A DNA stretch of 64,000 nt from Pseudothauera rhizosphaerae (GCF_004801305.1 NZ_SSOD01000007.1:1-64000), one strand, 5' to 3'; shown: positions 41,930 through 51,851, counted from the stretch's first letter. The notes: a model not told the origin generated them from the letters alone. Made by a program: numbers and translations.

Positions 41930-43323
41930 CGCGCCTCCACCTGCGGCAGGCGGCGCGCCGCGGCGACGAAGACCTCGGCCCGATGCGCGTAGTTGCGGAA
42001 CATGTCCAGGCTGGAGCAGGCCGGGGACAGCAGCACCGCGTCGCCGGGCTGCGCCAGTTCGTCGGCGCGCACCACCGCGGCGTCCAGGTCGGCCACGTGC
42101 TCCACCGTCCTGCCGCAGCCTTCCAGCGCGGCGGCGATGCGCGGCGCGTCGCGGCCGATCAGCAGCACCGCCCGCGCGTAGCGGGCTGCCGGCCCGCGCA
42201 GCGGAGAAAAGTCCTGGCCCTTGCCGTCGCCGCCGGCGATCAGCACCACTGGCCGCGCCAGCCCTTCCAGCGCGGCGAGGGTGGCGCCCACGTTGGTGCC
42301 CTTGGAGTCGTCGTAATACAGCACGCCGTCGGCGCGCTCGGCCACCAGTTCGACCCGGTGCGGCAGGCCGCGGAAGGTCTTGAGGCCTTCCACCAGCGCC
42401 GCCTGGGGCAGGCCGATGGCGCGGCACAGGGCCAGCGCGGCGAGCGCATTGGCGGCGTTGTGCAGACCGGCGAGGGGCAGGTCGGCGAGCGCCAGCAGCG
42501 CAGTGCCGCCTTCGGCCAGCCAGCGCTGCCCGCCGTGCTTCGCGAGACCGAACTCGCCGGCCGCGCCCGGCGCGTCGGTGCCGAAGGTGAACACCTCCCG
42601 GTCCGGCAACGCCATTGCGGCCACGCGCGCATCCTGGCGGTTCAGCACCTGCGCGCCGGAGCCGGCGAAGATGCGCGCCTTGGTGGCGGCGTATTCATCC
42701 AGATCCGCGTAGCGGTCGAGATGGTCGTCGGTGACGTTGAGCACGGCGGCCGCATCGGCGGCGAAGCCGTCTGCCGCCTCCAGCTGGAAGCTGGACAGTT
42801 CCAGCACCCAGCACGCGGGGGGCAGCACGCCGGCTTCCAGGCGGTCGGCCAGTACGTCCAGGGGCGCCGGACTGATGTTGCCCGCGGCCACCGCGTCCAG
42901 CCCGGCGGCCTGCGCCAGGTGCGCGGCGAGCGCGGTGGTGGTGGTCTTGCCGTTGGTGCCGGTGATCGCCAGGATGCGGGTGTGCGCCCGCGCTCCGAGT
43001 TCGGCCAGCGCGGCGGCGAAGAGGCTCATCTCGCCCACCACGCGCAGGCCGCGCCGGCGGGCTTCGGCGATCACGCCGGTCCGGGGATCGAGGCCGGGGC
43101 TCAGGGCCACCAGGTCGACACCATCCAGCAGGCAGTCGGTGAAGGCGCCGGTGAACAACTCGGCCCGGGGGGCGCAGTCGCGCAGGCGGGCCGCGCCCGG
43201 CGGCTCGGCGCGCGTGTCGGCTACGCGCAGACGGGCACCTTGGCGCGCGCACCAGCGCGCCATCGCCAGGCCCGATTCGCCGAGCCCGAGAACCAGTACG
43301 AGTTTGTTCTCAAGCATGCTCAT
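41926..43323 (-). CDS. murD: UDP-N-acetylmuramoylalanine--D-glutamate ligase
   Basis: 465 residues from ATG 43323, overlapping mraY; a second ATG follows two codons later. P-loop [19 protein letters not shown]-terminal [28 protein letters not shown] and the C-terminal [13 protein letters not shown] and [17 protein letters not shown] are MurD hallmarks. It adds D-Glu to UDP-MurNAc-L-Ala. Between mraY and ftsW as in E. coli. Confidence 0.96.
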   Translation of the reverse strand: MSMLENKLVLVLGLGESGLAMARWCARQGARLRVADTRAEPPGAARLRDCAPRAELFTGAFTDCLLDGVDLVALSPGLDPRTGVIAEARRRGLRVVGEMSLFAAALAELGARAHTRILAITGTNGKTTTTALAAHLAQAAGLDAVAAGNISPAPLDVLADRLEAGVLPPACWVLELSSFQLEAADGFAADAAAVLNVTDDHLDRYADLDEYAATKARIFAGSGAQVLNRQDARVAAMALPDREVFTFGTDAPGAAGEFGLAKHGGQRWLAEGGTALLALADLPLAGLHNAANALAALALCRAIGLPQAALVEGLKTFRGLPHRVELVAERADGVLYYDDSKGTNVGATLAALEGLARPVVLIAGGDGKGQDFSPLRGPAARYARAVLLIGRDAPRIAAALEGCGRTVEHVADLDAAVVRADELAQPGDAVLLSPACSSLDMFRNYAHRAEVFVAAARRLPQVEAR

Positions 43324-44408
43324 CGCAGTTTCAGCGTCGACAGGCCAAACAGCACCAGCATGATGGTGATGATCCAGAAGCGCACCACAACCTGGGTTTC
43401 CTTCCAGCCCCCCAGTTCGTAGTGGTGATGCAGCGGTGCCATGCGGAAGATGCGCTTGCCGCCGGTGGCCTTGAAGTACAGCACCTGCACCATCACCGAC
43501 AGGGTCTCGGCGACGAACAGCCCCCCCATGATGAAGAGCACGATCTCCTGGCGCACCACCACGGCCACGGTGCCGAGCGCCGCGCCCAGCGCCAGCGCCC
43601 CCACGTCGCCCATGAACACTTCGGCCGGATACGCGTTGAACCACAGGAAGCCCAGCCCCGCGCCGCAGATGGCGCCGCAGAACACGGCCAGCTCGCCCGC
43701 GCCGGCCACGTAGGGCACACCCAGGTACTTGGAGAAGCCGGCGTGGCCCGCCACGTAGGCGAAGATGGCCAGCGCCCCCGCCACCATCACCGTCGGCATG
43801 ATCGCCAGGCCGTCCAGCCCGTCGGTGAGGTTCACCGCGTGGCTGGTGCCGTTGATGACGAAGTAGGACAGCGCGATGAAACCGAAAATGCCCAGCGGAT
43901 AGGCGACGGCCTTGAAGAAGGGTACGATCAGCTCGGTTTCGGCCGGGGTGGAGGCGGTGAGCCCCAGGTAGACGGCCGCTGTGAGCGCGATGGCCGAGGT
44001 CCAGAAATACTTCCACCGGCTCGCCAGCCCCTTGGGGTCGCGGTGCACGACCTTGCGCCAGTCGTCCACCCAGCCCACCGCGCCGAAGCCGAGGGTGACG
44101 AAGAGCGTGACCCACACGTATTCATTGGAGAGATCGCCCCACAGCAGGATGGTGACCGCGATGGCGATCAGGATCAGCGCCCCGCCCATGGTGGGCGTGC
44201 CGGCCTTGGTCAGGTGCGACTTGGGGCCGTCGTCGCGCACCGCCTGGCCGATCTTCTTCGCGGTCAGCCAGCGGATCACCCGCGGGCCGAACATCAGCGA
44301 GATCGCCAGCGCGGTCAGCGCGGCCAGCACCGCGCGCAGCGTGATGTAGCCGAACACGTTGAAGGCGCGGGTGTCCTGGCCAAGCCAGAGGGCAAGTTCA
44401 AGCAGCAT
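43320..44408 (-). CDS. mraY: Phospho-MurNAc-pentapeptide transferase MraY
   Basis: 362 residues, about ten membrane helices. It makes lipid I from UDP-MurNAc-pentapeptide and undecaprenyl phosphate. Motifs: [16 protein letters not shown], the Asp pair region [36 protein letters not shown] and [24 protein letters not shown] 44408 lies 11 bases inside the end of murF, the largest overlap in the operon apart from none larger. Confidence 0.97.
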   Translation of the reverse strand: MLLELALWLGQDTRAFNVFGYITLRAVLAALTALAISLMFGPRVIRWLTAKKIGQAVRDDGPKSHLTKAGTPTMGGALILIAIAVTILLWGDLSNEYVWVTLFVTLGFGAVGWVDDWRKVVHRDPKGLASRWKYFWTSAIALTAAVYLGLTASTPAETELIVPFFKAVAYPLGIFGFIALSYFVINGTSHAVNLTDGLDGLAIMPTVMVAGALAIFAYVAGHAGFSKYLGVPYVAGAGELAVFCGAICGAGLGFLWFNAYPAEVFMGDVGALALGAALGTVAVVVRQEIVLFIMGGLFVAETLSVMVQVLYFKATGGKRIFRMAPLHHHYELGGWKETQVVVRFWIITIMLVLFGLSTLKLR

Positions 44409-45810
44409 CTTTGTCGTTATCCTCGTTGCCGGCCGTGCCGGCGGACGCGGCCAGGCGGTCGGCCACGCGTTCCATGCGCATGAAGCGCGAACCCTTCACC
44501 AGCACCACGGTGTTCGCGTCCAGTTCGGGCAGCAGGGCCTCGACGAGCGCATCCACGGTGGCGAAGTGGTGGCCGCCGTCGGCGAAGTTGCGTGCCGCCA
44601 CGGCGCTCATGTCGCCCAGCGCGTAAAGCGCATCCACGCCCTTGCTCTTGGCGTAGCCGCCGATCTCGTCGTGCACCTGGGCGCTGGTGCTGCCGATCTC
44701 GCCCATGTCGCCCAGCACCAGGATCTTGTGGCCCGGGGTGGAGGTCAGCACGTCGATGCCGGCGCGCACCGAATCCGGGTTGGCGTTGTAGGTGTCGTCG
44801 AGCACGGTGGCGCCGTTGCCCCCGGCGCGGCGCTGCAGCCGGCCGCGGGCTCCGGCATAGCCGGCCAGCCCGGCCGCCACCGCTTCCAGGGAGGCGCCCG
44901 CGGCCAGGCAGGCGGCGGCCGCGCCCACAGCATTGCGCGCGTTGTGCTCGCCCGGCACCTGCAGTTCGAAGCCCACCAGGCCGGCCGGCGTGGTCAGTTC
45001 GATGCGGCACCCCAGGCCGTGCAGCGCGCAGCGCCCGACCACGTCCGCCGGATGCTGCAGCGAGAACGACAACACGCGGCGCCCCACGTTGAGGTCGCGC
45101 CAGTAGGCGGCGTGGGGGTCGTCCGCATTGACCACGGCGACGCCGTCGCTGCCCAGCCCCTCGTAAATGGCGCCCTTCTCGCGGGCGACCTCGCTCACAC
45201 TGCCCATGCCCTGCAGGTGGGCGCGCTGGGCGTTGTTGACGATGGCCACGGTGGGGCGCGCGATGTGGGTCAGGTAGGCGATCTCGCCCGGATGGTTGGT
45301 GCCCATCTCGATCACCGCGGCGCGATGCTGGGCGCGCAGCCCGAGCAGGGTCAGCGGCAGGCCGATGTCGTTGTTCAGGTTGCCGGCGGTGGCCAGCACC
45401 GCATCCGGGCCGGCGCCGTCGAGGATCGCCTGGGCACGCAGGATGGCGGCGCACATGTCCTTGACCGTGGTCTTGCCGTTGCTGCCGGTCACGCCGAGCA
45501 GCGGAATGTCGAAGCCGGCGCGCCAGTGGGCGGCGAGGCGGCCCAGGGCGAGACGGGTGTCGTCCACCACCAGCAGGGGCAGCGGCGCCGGTTCGTGGGC
45601 GGCGGCCCAGCGGCCATCCACCATGGCCGCCACCGCGCCGGCCCGGCCTGCGGCGGCGACGAAGTCGTGGCCATCGAAGTGCTCTCCGCGCAGGGCGACG
45701 AAGAGCTGTCCGGGGCTGATCGCGCGGCTGTCGGTGCCGACGCTGGCGAAGCGGGCGACGCCGGTGGCACGGGCGTCGAGGGCGCGGGCGGCATCCTGCA
45801 GCGTCATCAT
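44398..45810 (-). CDS. murF: UDP-MurNAc-tripeptide--D-alanyl-D-alanine ligase
   Basis: 470 residues from ATG 45810 (overlap with murE; a second ATG follows directly). P-loop [40 protein letters not shown] and [16 protein letters not shown] are MurF motifs. It adds the D-Ala-D-Ala made by Ddl. The acidic C-terminal tail (EDNDKDAA) is cytoplasmic. Standard length. Confidence 0.96.
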   Translation of the reverse strand: MMTLQDAARALDARATGVARFASVGTDSRAISPGQLFVALRGEHFDGHDFVAAAGRAGAVAAMVDGRWAAAHEPAPLPLLVVDDTRLALGRLAAHWRAGFDIPLLGVTGSNGKTTVKDMCAAILRAQAILDGAGPDAVLATAGNLNNDIGLPLTLLGLRAQHRAAVIEMGTNHPGEIAYLTHIARPTVAIVNNAQRAHLQGMGSVSEVAREKGAIYEGLGSDGVAVVNADDPHAAYWRDLNVGRRVLSFSLQHPADVVGRCALHGLGCRIELTTPAGLVGFELQVPGEHNARNAVGAAAACLAAGASLEAVAAGLAGYAGARGRLQRRAGGNGATVLDDTYNANPDSVRAGIDVLTSTPGHKILVLGDMGEIGSTSAQVHDEIGGYAKSKGVDALYALGDMSAVAARNFADGGHHFATVDALVEALLPELDANTVVLVKGSRFMRMERVADRLAASAGTAGNEDNDKDAA

Positions 45811-47315
45811 GCGCCCACCCCCTGCTTGCGGTTCCAGGCCTGCAGCGCGGCGCGGGCCTGGTCGAGATCGGAAAACGGAAGGCGCTGGCCCAGCACTTCC
45901 TGATAGGGCTCGTGCCCCTTGCCGGCGACCACGACCACGTCGTCGGCGGCCGCTTCGGCGATCGCGAGGGCTATCGCCTGGGCACGGTCCACCACGCGGT
46001 CCACCCCGGCACGGGCGCCGGCGGCGACCGCGGCGATGATCTGCATCGGGTCCTCGCTGCGGGGGTTGTCGCTGGTGACGATCACGCGGTCGGCGAGCTG
46101 GCTCGCCACCTCGCCCATCAGCGGACGCTTGCCCGGGTCGCGGTCGCCGCCGCAGCCGAACACGCACACCACGCGACCGTGGCGGGTGGAGGCGGTGTCG
46201 CGCACGGCTTCGAGCACCTTGGCCAGCGCATCGGGCGAATGGGCGTAATCGATGACCACCAGCGGTTCGGCCACGCCACCCACGAGCTGCATGCGGCCCG
46301 CCGGCGGCGTCAGGCGGGCGAGCACGCCGGCCATGTCGTCCACCGCCGCGCCGCGGGCGAGCAAGGCGCCGGCTACCGCGAGCAGGTTGGAGACGTTGAA
46401 CGGCGCGACCATGCGTACCTGCAGGTCGTGCTGCCGCCCCTCCCAGCCGAGGGCGAAGCGCAGGCCGCCCGGCGCATGGTGCAGGCCGTCGGCGATCAGT
46501 ACGCGCGCACCGCGCACCGCGTCCGCATTGGTCGCCACGCGGGTGTAGCCGATCACGTCCATGCCCCGTTCCGCCTGGCGGCGCGCCAGCGTGAGGCCGA
46601 AGGTGTCGTCCAGGTTGATCACCGCGGTGGCGACGCCGGGCAGGTCGAAGAAGCGCGCCTTGGTCGCCGCATAGGCTTCCATCGTGCCGTGGTAGTCCAG
46701 ATGGTCGCGGGACAGGTTGGTGTAGATGCCCACGTCGAAGCGGGCGCCGTTGACGCGCCCCTGGTCGAGGCCGATGGACGACACCTCCATGGCCGCGGCC
46801 TCTGCACCGACAGCGCGGAATTCAGCCAGGTGGCGATGCAGGTCGATGGCGTCCGGCGTGGTGTTCACCCCTTCCACCAGTTCGCCCGGAAACCCGCAAC
46901 CCAGCGTGCCGATCACGCCGCAGCGTGCGCCCAGCTCGGACAGCGCGCGGGCGAGCCACTGGCTCACCGTGGTCTTGCCGTTGGTGCCGGTCACTCCCGC
47001 CAGCCACAGGGCTGCGGAGGGGCGGCCGAAGATCTCGTCCGCCAGCGAGCCGGCCAGTTCGCGCAGGCCGCCCACCCCCAGGGCCGGCACCGGCACGGCG
47101 TCCAGCTCGAATCCGTCGGCGTCGTCCCACAGCACGGCCGCCGCCCCGCGCGCCACGGCATCGCCGATGTAGCGCCGGCCGTCGGAACGGAAGCCCGGCC
47201 AGGCGGCGAAAACGTCGCCCGCAACCACGCGGCGCGAATCGGCCGTCATGCCGGCAGGCGCCACGCCGGCCCGGCGCAGCGTGTCGAGGATGGTCAGGGC
47301 GGCGGGCGCGCTCAC
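45807..47315 (-). CDS. murE: UDP-MurNAc-tripeptide synthetase MurE, meso-diaminopimelate adding
   Basis: 502 residues from GTG 47315 (overlap GTGA with ftsI). P-loop [36 protein letters not shown] and VVIDYAHSPDALAKVLEAV are typical. The C-terminal DNPRSEDP is the motif associated with meso-diaminopimelate selection rather than lysine, so the wall should be the usual Gram-negative type. Confidence 0.96.
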   Translation of the reverse strand: MSAPAALTILDTLRRAGVAPAGMTADSRRVVAGDVFAAWPGFRSDGRRYIGDAVARGAAAVLWDDADGFELDAVPVPALGVGGLRELAGSLADEIFGRPSAALWLAGVTGTNGKTTVSQWLARALSELGARCGVIGTLGCGFPGELVEGVNTTPDAIDLHRHLAEFRAVGAEAAAMEVSSIGLDQGRVNGARFDVGIYTNLSRDHLDYHGTMEAYAATKARFFDLPGVATAVINLDDTFGLTLARRQAERGMDVIGYTRVATNADAVRGARVLIADGLHHAPGGLRFALGWEGRQHDLQVRMVAPFNVSNLLAVAGALLARGAAVDDMAGVLARLTPPAGRMQLVGGVAEPLVVIDYAHSPDALAKVLEAVRDTASTRHGRVVCVFGCGGDRDPGKRPLMGEVASQLADRVIVTSDNPRSEDPMQIIAAVAAGARAGVDRVVDRAQAIALAIAEAAADDVVVVAGKGHEPYQEVLGQRLPFSDLDQARAALQAWNRKQGVGA

Positions 47316-49075
47316 ATCGCCTCCCGGTCTCGGGCCGCGGCGTCAGCCGTGGCGGGCCTGGCCAGTTGCAGCGGCTGCAGCGGCGCGTCGGGCGCCACGC
47401 CCAGCGCCCGCAGCGCGCTTGCGGTGATGCGTGCGAACACGGGTGCCGCCACGGCACCGCCGTAGTGCTGGCCGGAAACGGGCTCGTCGATCATCACCGC
47501 CACCACCAGGCGCGGGGCGGACACCGGCGCGAAGCCGACGAAGGACGACACGTACTTGTTCGTGTAGCGCCCATTTTCCAGCTTGTGCGCGGTGCCGGTC
47601 TTGCCAGCCACCCGGTAGCCGGGAATCTGCGCCTTGGGCGCGGTGCCGCCGGGTCCGGCGGCCATTTCCAGGATGGCGCGCATCTCCCGCGCGGTCTGCA
47701 CCGACAGCACGCGCTTGCCCGCGCGGGGCAGGCCGTCCTTGCGCACCAGGGACACCGGCAGCAGGTCGCCGTCGCGGGCGAAAGCGAGATAGGCGCGGGC
47801 GAGTTGGATCAGGGTCACCGACAGGCCGTGGCCGTAGGACATGGTGGCCTGCTCGATGGGGCGCCAGGTGGATGCGGGACGCAGGCGCCCCGCCGCCTCG
47901 CCGGGGAAATCCAGGCCGAGCTGCGCGCCGAAGCCGAGGGCGTCGTAGAAGGTCCACAGCTCCTGCGGCGGGAAGTCCATGGCGATCTTGACCGTGCCCA
48001 CGTTGGACGATTTCTGCACGATCTCCGCGACGTTGATCAGGCCGTGGCGCGACGTGTCGTGGATCGTGTTGCGGCCGATGTTCATGCGCCCCTCACCCGT
48101 GTCGATCTGGGTGGCCGCGGTGACCTTCCCCCGTTCAATGGCCAGTGCGGCGACGAAGGGTTTCAGCGTGGAGCCGGGTTCGAAGCTGTCGGTGATGACC
48201 CGGTTGCGCAGTTGCGCGCCGGTCAGGTTGGCGCGGTTGTTGGGGTTGTAAGTCGGCGCGTTGGCGAGCGCGAGCACCTCGCCGGTCTGGGCGTCGAGCA
48301 CGAGCACCGCGCCGGCCTTGGCCTTGTGCTTGTGCATCGCCTCGCGCAGCGCGGAATAGGCCAGGTACTGGATCTTGGAATCGATGGACAGGGCCAGATC
48401 CTCGCCGTCCCGCGGCGGGCGGATGGATTCCACGTCCTCGACGATCTGGCCGCGGCGGTCCTTGATCACCCGGCGCGAACCCGAGGCGCCGGTCAGGACG
48501 CGGTCGTAGGCCAGTTCGATGCCTTCCTGGCCGCGGTCCTCCACGCCGGTGAAACCGAGGATGTGGGCGGTGGTCTCGCCAGCCGGGTAATAGCGGCGGT
48601 ATTCCTGCTGCAGATGGATGCCGGGCAGCTTGAGCGCGGCCACCTTCTCGGCCACTTCGGGGGCGAGCTGGCGGCGCAGGTAGACGAAATCGCGCGCGCT
48701 GCCGAGGCGGTCGTTGAGGTCCGCCACGTCCATACCGAGGAGCCCCGCCAGCGCTCGGGCATCGGCGGGCGACAGGCGCGCGTCGGACGGAATCGCCCAC
48801 ACCGAGCGCACCGGCGTGCTCATGGCCAGCACGTCGCCGTTGCGGTCGGTGATGCGGCCGCGGGTGGCGGGCACTTCGAGCGAGCGCGCATAGCGCGACT
48901 CGCCCTTGGCCTGCAGGAATTCGTTGTTGAACCCCTGCAGCCAGGCCGCCCGCGCCACCAGCGCCACCGAGCAGCCGAGCAGACCCACCAGCACCACGCG
49001 CGAACGCCACACCGGCAGTTCGCGCTTGAGCAGGGGGTTGTGGTTGAGGGTCACGGCCACGGGCTTCTTCTTCAT
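47312..49075 (-). CDS. ftsI: Septal D,D-transpeptidase FtsI (PBP3)
   Basis: 587 residues from ATG 49075, which overlaps the ftsL stop; an upstream in-frame extension covers ftsL antisense-like sequence and is rejected. Cytoplasmic tail, one membrane helix (about 25-45), pedestal domain with ATRGRITDRNGDVLAMS, and a transpeptidase domain with SxxK in FEPGSTLKPF, SSN in VQKSSNVGTV and KTG in AGKTGTAHK. It cross-links septal peptidoglycan with FtsW. Confidence 0.96.
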   Translation of the reverse strand: MKKKPVAVTLNHNPLLKRELPVWRSRVVLVGLLGCSVALVARAAWLQGFNNEFLQAKGESRYARSLEVPATRGRITDRNGDVLAMSTPVRSVWAIPSDARLSPADARALAGLLGMDVADLNDRLGSARDFVYLRRQLAPEVAEKVAALKLPGIHLQQEYRRYYPAGETTAHILGFTGVEDRGQEGIELAYDRVLTGASGSRRVIKDRRGQIVEDVESIRPPRDGEDLALSIDSKIQYLAYSALREAMHKHKAKAGAVLVLDAQTGEVLALANAPTYNPNNRANLTGAQLRNRVITDSFEPGSTLKPFVAALAIERGKVTAATQIDTGEGRMNIGRNTIHDTSRHGLINVAEIVQKSSNVGTVKIAMDFPPQELWTFYDALGFGAQLGLDFPGEAAGRLRPASTWRPIEQATMSYGHGLSVTLIQLARAYLAFARDGDLLPVSLVRKDGLPRAGKRVLSVQTAREMRAILEMAAGPGGTAPKAQIPGYRVAGKTGTAHKLENGRYTNKYVSSFVGFAPVSAPRLVVAVMIDEPVSGQHYGGAVAAPVFARITASALRALGVAPDAPLQPLQLARPATADAAARDREAM

Positions 49076-49338
49076 CGGCGCGGCTCCACGACGATGACCT
49101 GGCCGCTGGCCGGCGGGCGCAGGCCCAGCACCTCGTGGGCCATGCGCTCCACCCGGCCGTGGGCGGCCCAGGTACTCTGTTCGAGCTGGAGCTGTCCCCA
49201 TTCGACCTCCAGCCCGCGCGCGCGTGCCTGTTCGCGCTCCAGCTCGGAGAAGAGCTTGCGCGCCTGGTGCTGGGCGGCCACCACGCCCAGCGCGCTGGCC
49301 ACCACCAGGGCGATGATGAAGGCATCCAGCCGGATCAT
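49072..49338 (-). CDS. ftsL: Cell division protein FtsL
   Basis: 88 residues, one membrane helix (about 3-22, [17 protein letters not shown]) followed by a predicted periplasmic coiled coil ([31 protein letters not shown]). Size and topology match FtsL, which forms a complex with FtsB and FtsQ to activate FtsWI. Sequence conservation in this family is low, so position between rsmH and ftsI carries much of the weight. It overlaps both neighbours by four bases. Confidence 0.9.
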   Translation of the reverse strand: MIRLDAFIIALVVASALGVVAAQHQARKLFSELEREQARARGLEVEWGQLQLEQSTWAAHGRVERMAHEVLGLRPPASGQVIVVEPRR

Positions 49339-50270
49339 GCCGCCTCCATGCGCTCGGCCACGCGCATCACCGCGCTGCGCGCGCGCGGGTTGGCGGCCAC
49401 TTCGGCGGCGGACGGACGCACCGCCTTGCCGACCAGCGCCAGGCGGGGTTTGGGCAACTGGTCCGCGCGCAGGGGCAGGCGCGCCGGCAGGCGGTCGGCC
49501 CGCGACTCGTCGCGCATGAAGCGCTTGACGATGCGGTCCTCCAGGGAATGGAAGCTGATCACCACCAGCCGCCCGCCCGGTTTCAGCCGCGCCACGCCTT
49601 CGGGCAGGACACGGCTCAGCTCCTCGAGCTCCTGATTGATGAAAATCCGTAGAGCCTGAAAGCTGCGCGTCGCCGGGTGCTGACCTGGCTCGCGCGTACG
49701 GACCGCCTTTTCCACGAGCGTGGCAAGTTGTCCAGTGGTCGCAACAGCCCCCCCTGCCCGAGCAGTTGCAATCGCCTTTGCAATCGCATGAGCAAACCGT
49801 TCTTCCCCATAGTCCCTGAGCACCTCCGTGATTTGGCCGACGGACGCCTCCGCCAGCCAGTCCGCCACGGTCTGCCCGCGGCTCGTATCCATGCGCATGT
49901 CCAGCGGCGCATCGAAGCGAAAACTCATGCCGCGCGCGGCGTCGTCCAGTTGCGGCGACGATACGCCCAGATCGAGCAGCAGGCCGTCGAACGCATTCAC
50001 GCCGAGGGCGTCCAGTTCCTCGGCCAGGGCGCTGAACGGCGCATGCACCAGCGTCAGGCGTTCATCGGCTATCGTCCGGCCGGCCGCGATGGCCGCCGGG
50101 TCGCGGTCGAAGGCGATCAGCCGCCCCGCCGCGCCCAGGCGCGCGAGGAGGGCCCGGCTGTGCCCGCCGCGGCCGAAGGTGCCGTCCACGTACACCCCGT
50201 CCGGCCTGACCGCCAGCGCGTCCAGTGCCTCTTCGAGCAGGACGCTGACATGCTGCTGCACTGCGTTCAC
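49335..50270 (-). CDS. rsmH: 16S rRNA m4C1402 methyltransferase RsmH (MraW)
   Basis: 311 residues from GTG 50270, overlapping mraZ (GTGA). SAM-binding motif [16 protein letters not shown], catalytic region [32 protein letters not shown] and C-terminal [16 protein letters not shown] are family hallmarks. It methylates C1402 in the ribosomal decoding centre. Pairs in function with RsmI, whose gene is at 53017-53877 in the same window. Confidence 0.96.
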   Translation of the reverse strand: MNAVQQHVSVLLEEALDALAVRPDGVYVDGTFGRGGHSRALLARLGAAGRLIAFDRDPAAIAAGRTIADERLTLVHAPFSALAEELDALGVNAFDGLLLDLGVSSPQLDDAARGMSFRFDAPLDMRMDTSRGQTVADWLAEASVGQITEVLRDYGEERFAHAIAKAIATARAGGAVATTGQLATLVEKAVRTREPGQHPATRSFQALRIFINQELEELSRVLPEGVARLKPGGRLVVISFHSLEDRIVKRFMRDESRADRLPARLPLRADQLPKPRLALVGKAVRPSAAEVAANPRARSAVMRVAERMEAA

Positions 50271-50710
50271 AGGGCCAGGCTCTCGAATCCGGGCGGCAGG
50301 GCATCGCTGTCGAGGCCCTGCATGGACTCCAACTGCTTCTGCCAGCCCGCATCCGACCACAATTCGAAATGGGTGCCCTGCCCGACCAGCCACACCTGCT
50401 TGTCGAGCTGCGCCCACTGGCGCAGCGAAGGCGCCACCAGCACGCGGCCCGCCGCGTCGGTCTCCTCGGTCTGGGCGAAGCCGACGAGCAGGCGCTTGAG
50501 CGCCGCCGTGGTCTTGTCCAGGCCGGGCATGGCGGCGATCTTCTGGCTGATGGGTTCCCAGGCGGCCTGCGGATAGACCAGCAGGCACTGGTGGGGATGG
50601 GCGGTGATCACCAGGGGGGCGCCTTCCGGCACCAGCGCATCCCGATGCCGCGCAGGGATCGCCAGGCGACCCTTCGCATCGAGACTGAGCTGAATTGCAC
50701 CCTGGAACAT
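50267..50710 (-). CDS. mraZ: Transcriptional regulator MraZ
   Basis: 147 residues from ATG 50710 with AGGGGAA upstream. Two SpoVT/AbrB-like half domains, the first beginning [26 protein letters not shown] and the second [24 protein letters not shown], both with the conserved DxxGR pattern. MraZ represses the dcw cluster by binding direct repeats upstream of itself; such repeats are visible at 50742-50781. Confidence 0.95.
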   Translation of the reverse strand: MFQGAIQLSLDAKGRLAIPARHRDALVPEGAPLVITAHPHQCLLVYPQAAWEPISQKIAAMPGLDKTTAALKRLLVGFAQTEETDAAGRVLVAPSLRQWAQLDKQVWLVGQGTHFELWSDAGWQKQLESMQGLDSDALPPGFESLAL

Positions 50711-50741
50711 GGATTCCCCTGAAGCATCCGGCGAAAGTGCT

Positions 50742-50781
50742 TTTCTGACACTTTCACCCACTTTTCACCACTGTTTCCCAC
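50742..50781 (-). promoter_or_regulatory. MraZ operator, four 10-base repeats
   Basis: On the minus strand, reading towards mraZ: GTGGGAAACA, GTGGTGAAAA, GTGGGTGAAA and the weaker GTGTCAGAAA, exactly contiguous with a 10-base period. TGGG-type repeats with this period are the known MraZ-binding pattern. The first unit overlaps the -10 element by two bases, which fits repression by promoter occlusion. Confidence 0.85.
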
Positions 50782-50808
50782 TCTAGAGCAAAGGCAAAAC
50801 CCGGTCAA
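50780..50808 (-). promoter_or_regulatory. Promoter of the mra/dcw cluster
   Basis: TTGACC (-35, 50803-50808), 17 bases, TAGAGT (-10, 50780-50785) on the minus strand, directly upstream of the MraZ repeats. It is 70 bases from the mraZ start and should drive the 13-gene run to ftsA. Upstream, 50830-50930 is AT-richer and holds a small dyad (CCTTGA-AAAA-TCAAGG, 50876-50891). Confidence 0.8.
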
Positions 50809-50963
50809 GGGAGGCCCCGGGGGCTTTCCCGTTGTTACACAATGACTTACGGAGAAAATGCGCACACGAAGTAAACCTTGAAAAATCAAGGCATATAGCG
50901 CGTTTTCATGAGAAAGGACTTGAACTACGAACACCCCGACCGGAGAAGTGGGGCACAGTGGGA

Positions 50964-51008
50964 GACGCGGCACGGAAGTGGGGTTCCGCCCCACTTCCGT
51001 GCCGCGTC
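50964..51008. terminator. Perfect 20-bp inverted repeat downstream of rnpB
   Basis: Arms 50964-50983 and 50989-51008 pair without mismatch over 20 positions around a five-base loop. It begins 23 bases past the mature rnpB 3' end on the minus strand, a natural position for a terminator or 3' processing signal, but no T-run follows on either strand. Confidence 0.6.
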
Positions 51009-51030
51009 GGTGCTGCCGAATGAGGATCGG

Positions 51031-51410
51031 GAAGTCCGCCGATAAGCCGGGTTCTGTCGAACGGCCGCGGTTCGCACCGTGGCCGTCGGGCAGTCATTCC
51101 TCTTGGCGCCGCGTTGCCGCGGCGCTCCAGCAGCCTACCCGGGAGCAGCGCGAGCCACGCCATCGCTCCCCTATTTGGCCTTGCCCCAGATGGGGTTTGC
51201 CGTGCCAGCCTTGTTGCCAAGACCGCGGTGGGCTCTTACCCCACCCTTTCACCCTTGCCTGATCTTTCTCACGAAAGCCATCGGCGGTCTGCTCTCTGTT
51301 GCACTTTCCGTCGCCTCGCGGCGCCCGGCCGTTAGCCGGCATCCTGCTCTATGGGGCCCGGACTTTCCTCCACGCACAGCGGGGTGCGCAGCGACTGCCT
51401 GGCGAACTTC
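51031..51410 (-). ncRNA. rnpB: RNase P RNA (class A)
   Basis: Minus-strand RNA of about 380 bases. Recognised by conserved regions in order: GAGGAAAGTCCGGGC (51356-51370), then AACAGAGAGCAGACCGCCGA, GGGTGAAAGGGTG, CAAATAGGGG, GGAATGACTGCC and, near the 3' end, ACAGAACCCGGCTTATCGG. The first ten bases GAAGTTCGCC pair with GGCGGACTTC at 51031-51040 (one G-U), as in the E. coli RNA, which sets both ends. A TATAAT at 51420-51425 is correctly placed for its promoter. The RNA forms RNase P with RnpA to mature tRNA 5' ends. Confidence 0.95.
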
Positions 51411-51419
51411 CCGGCCGGA

Positions 51420-51425
51420 ATTATA
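51420..51425 (-). promoter_or_regulatory. -10 element of rnpB
   Basis: Perfect TATAAT on the minus strand, nine bases before the inferred rnpB 5' end at 51410. No clear -35 match. The promoter lies at the 3' end of the 51435-51851 gene. Confidence 0.7.
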
Positions 51426-51434
51426 GCCGGTCGT

Positions 51435-51851
51435 TCACTGCCCCGCCCGCACGAATACGGGCTTGCCCTCGCCCAGGCGGAAGGTGCCGACCAGCGGCCC
51501 CGGCGGCGTGCCGGCTTCGTTGGTCCAGTCCTGCACCAGGCAGCGCTCGGTGCTGGCGAGATACCAGCGCTGCCCCTGGCGCATCGCCCACAGCAGGTTG
51601 CCGGCCTCGAACACCTCCACCTCCACCAGTTCCTTGGGGCTCGGATGAATGGCCACCTTGCGCTGGCAGGCCGGCAGGCGGGAGACGACGACCGCCTGTT
51701 CGACCTCGGCGGTCCAGAAATAGGGCTGCTCGCGCACCAGGACGACGGCATGCTGGTTGCCCTCCACCATGAAGGCGGTGGCACTGTTCTCGCACGCGGC
51801 GAGCAGGGGCAGCAGCACCAGGGGGCTGAGGCGGCGCAGGATGGACGGCAT
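51435..51851 (-). CDS. Predicted envelope lipoprotein of unknown function
   Basis: 138 residues from ATG 51851, supported by GGAGA seven bases upstream; a longer frame to 51989 overlaps pyrC and is rejected. Signal peptide MPSILRRLSPLVLLPLLAAC with lipobox LLAAC (Cys20). The mature part has a beta-rich look (AFMVEGNQHAVVLVREQPYFWTA) and two further Cys residues, in RLPACQRK and STERCLVQDW, that could form a disulfide. I recognise no domain. It lies 44 bases after pyrC on the same strand, upstream of rnpB. Confidence 0.75.
   Translation of the reverse strand: MPSILRRLSPLVLLPLLAACENSATAFMVEGNQHAVVLVREQPYFWTAEVEQAVVVSRLPACQRKVAIHPSPKELVEVEVFEAGNLLWAMRQGQRWYLASTERCLVQDWTNEAGTPPGPLVGTFRLGEGKPVFVRAGQ

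Noticed and set aside
49076-49201. Upstream extension of ftsI to 49201
   Set aside because: It overlaps ftsL in another frame, while ATG 49075 overlaps the ftsL stop by four bases as in the rest of the operon.
50832-51426. Several small open frames over rnpB and the rnpB-mraZ gap on both strands
   Set aside because: They lie on the RNase P RNA or on the palindrome and promoter region; none has a ribosome site with a sensible protein.
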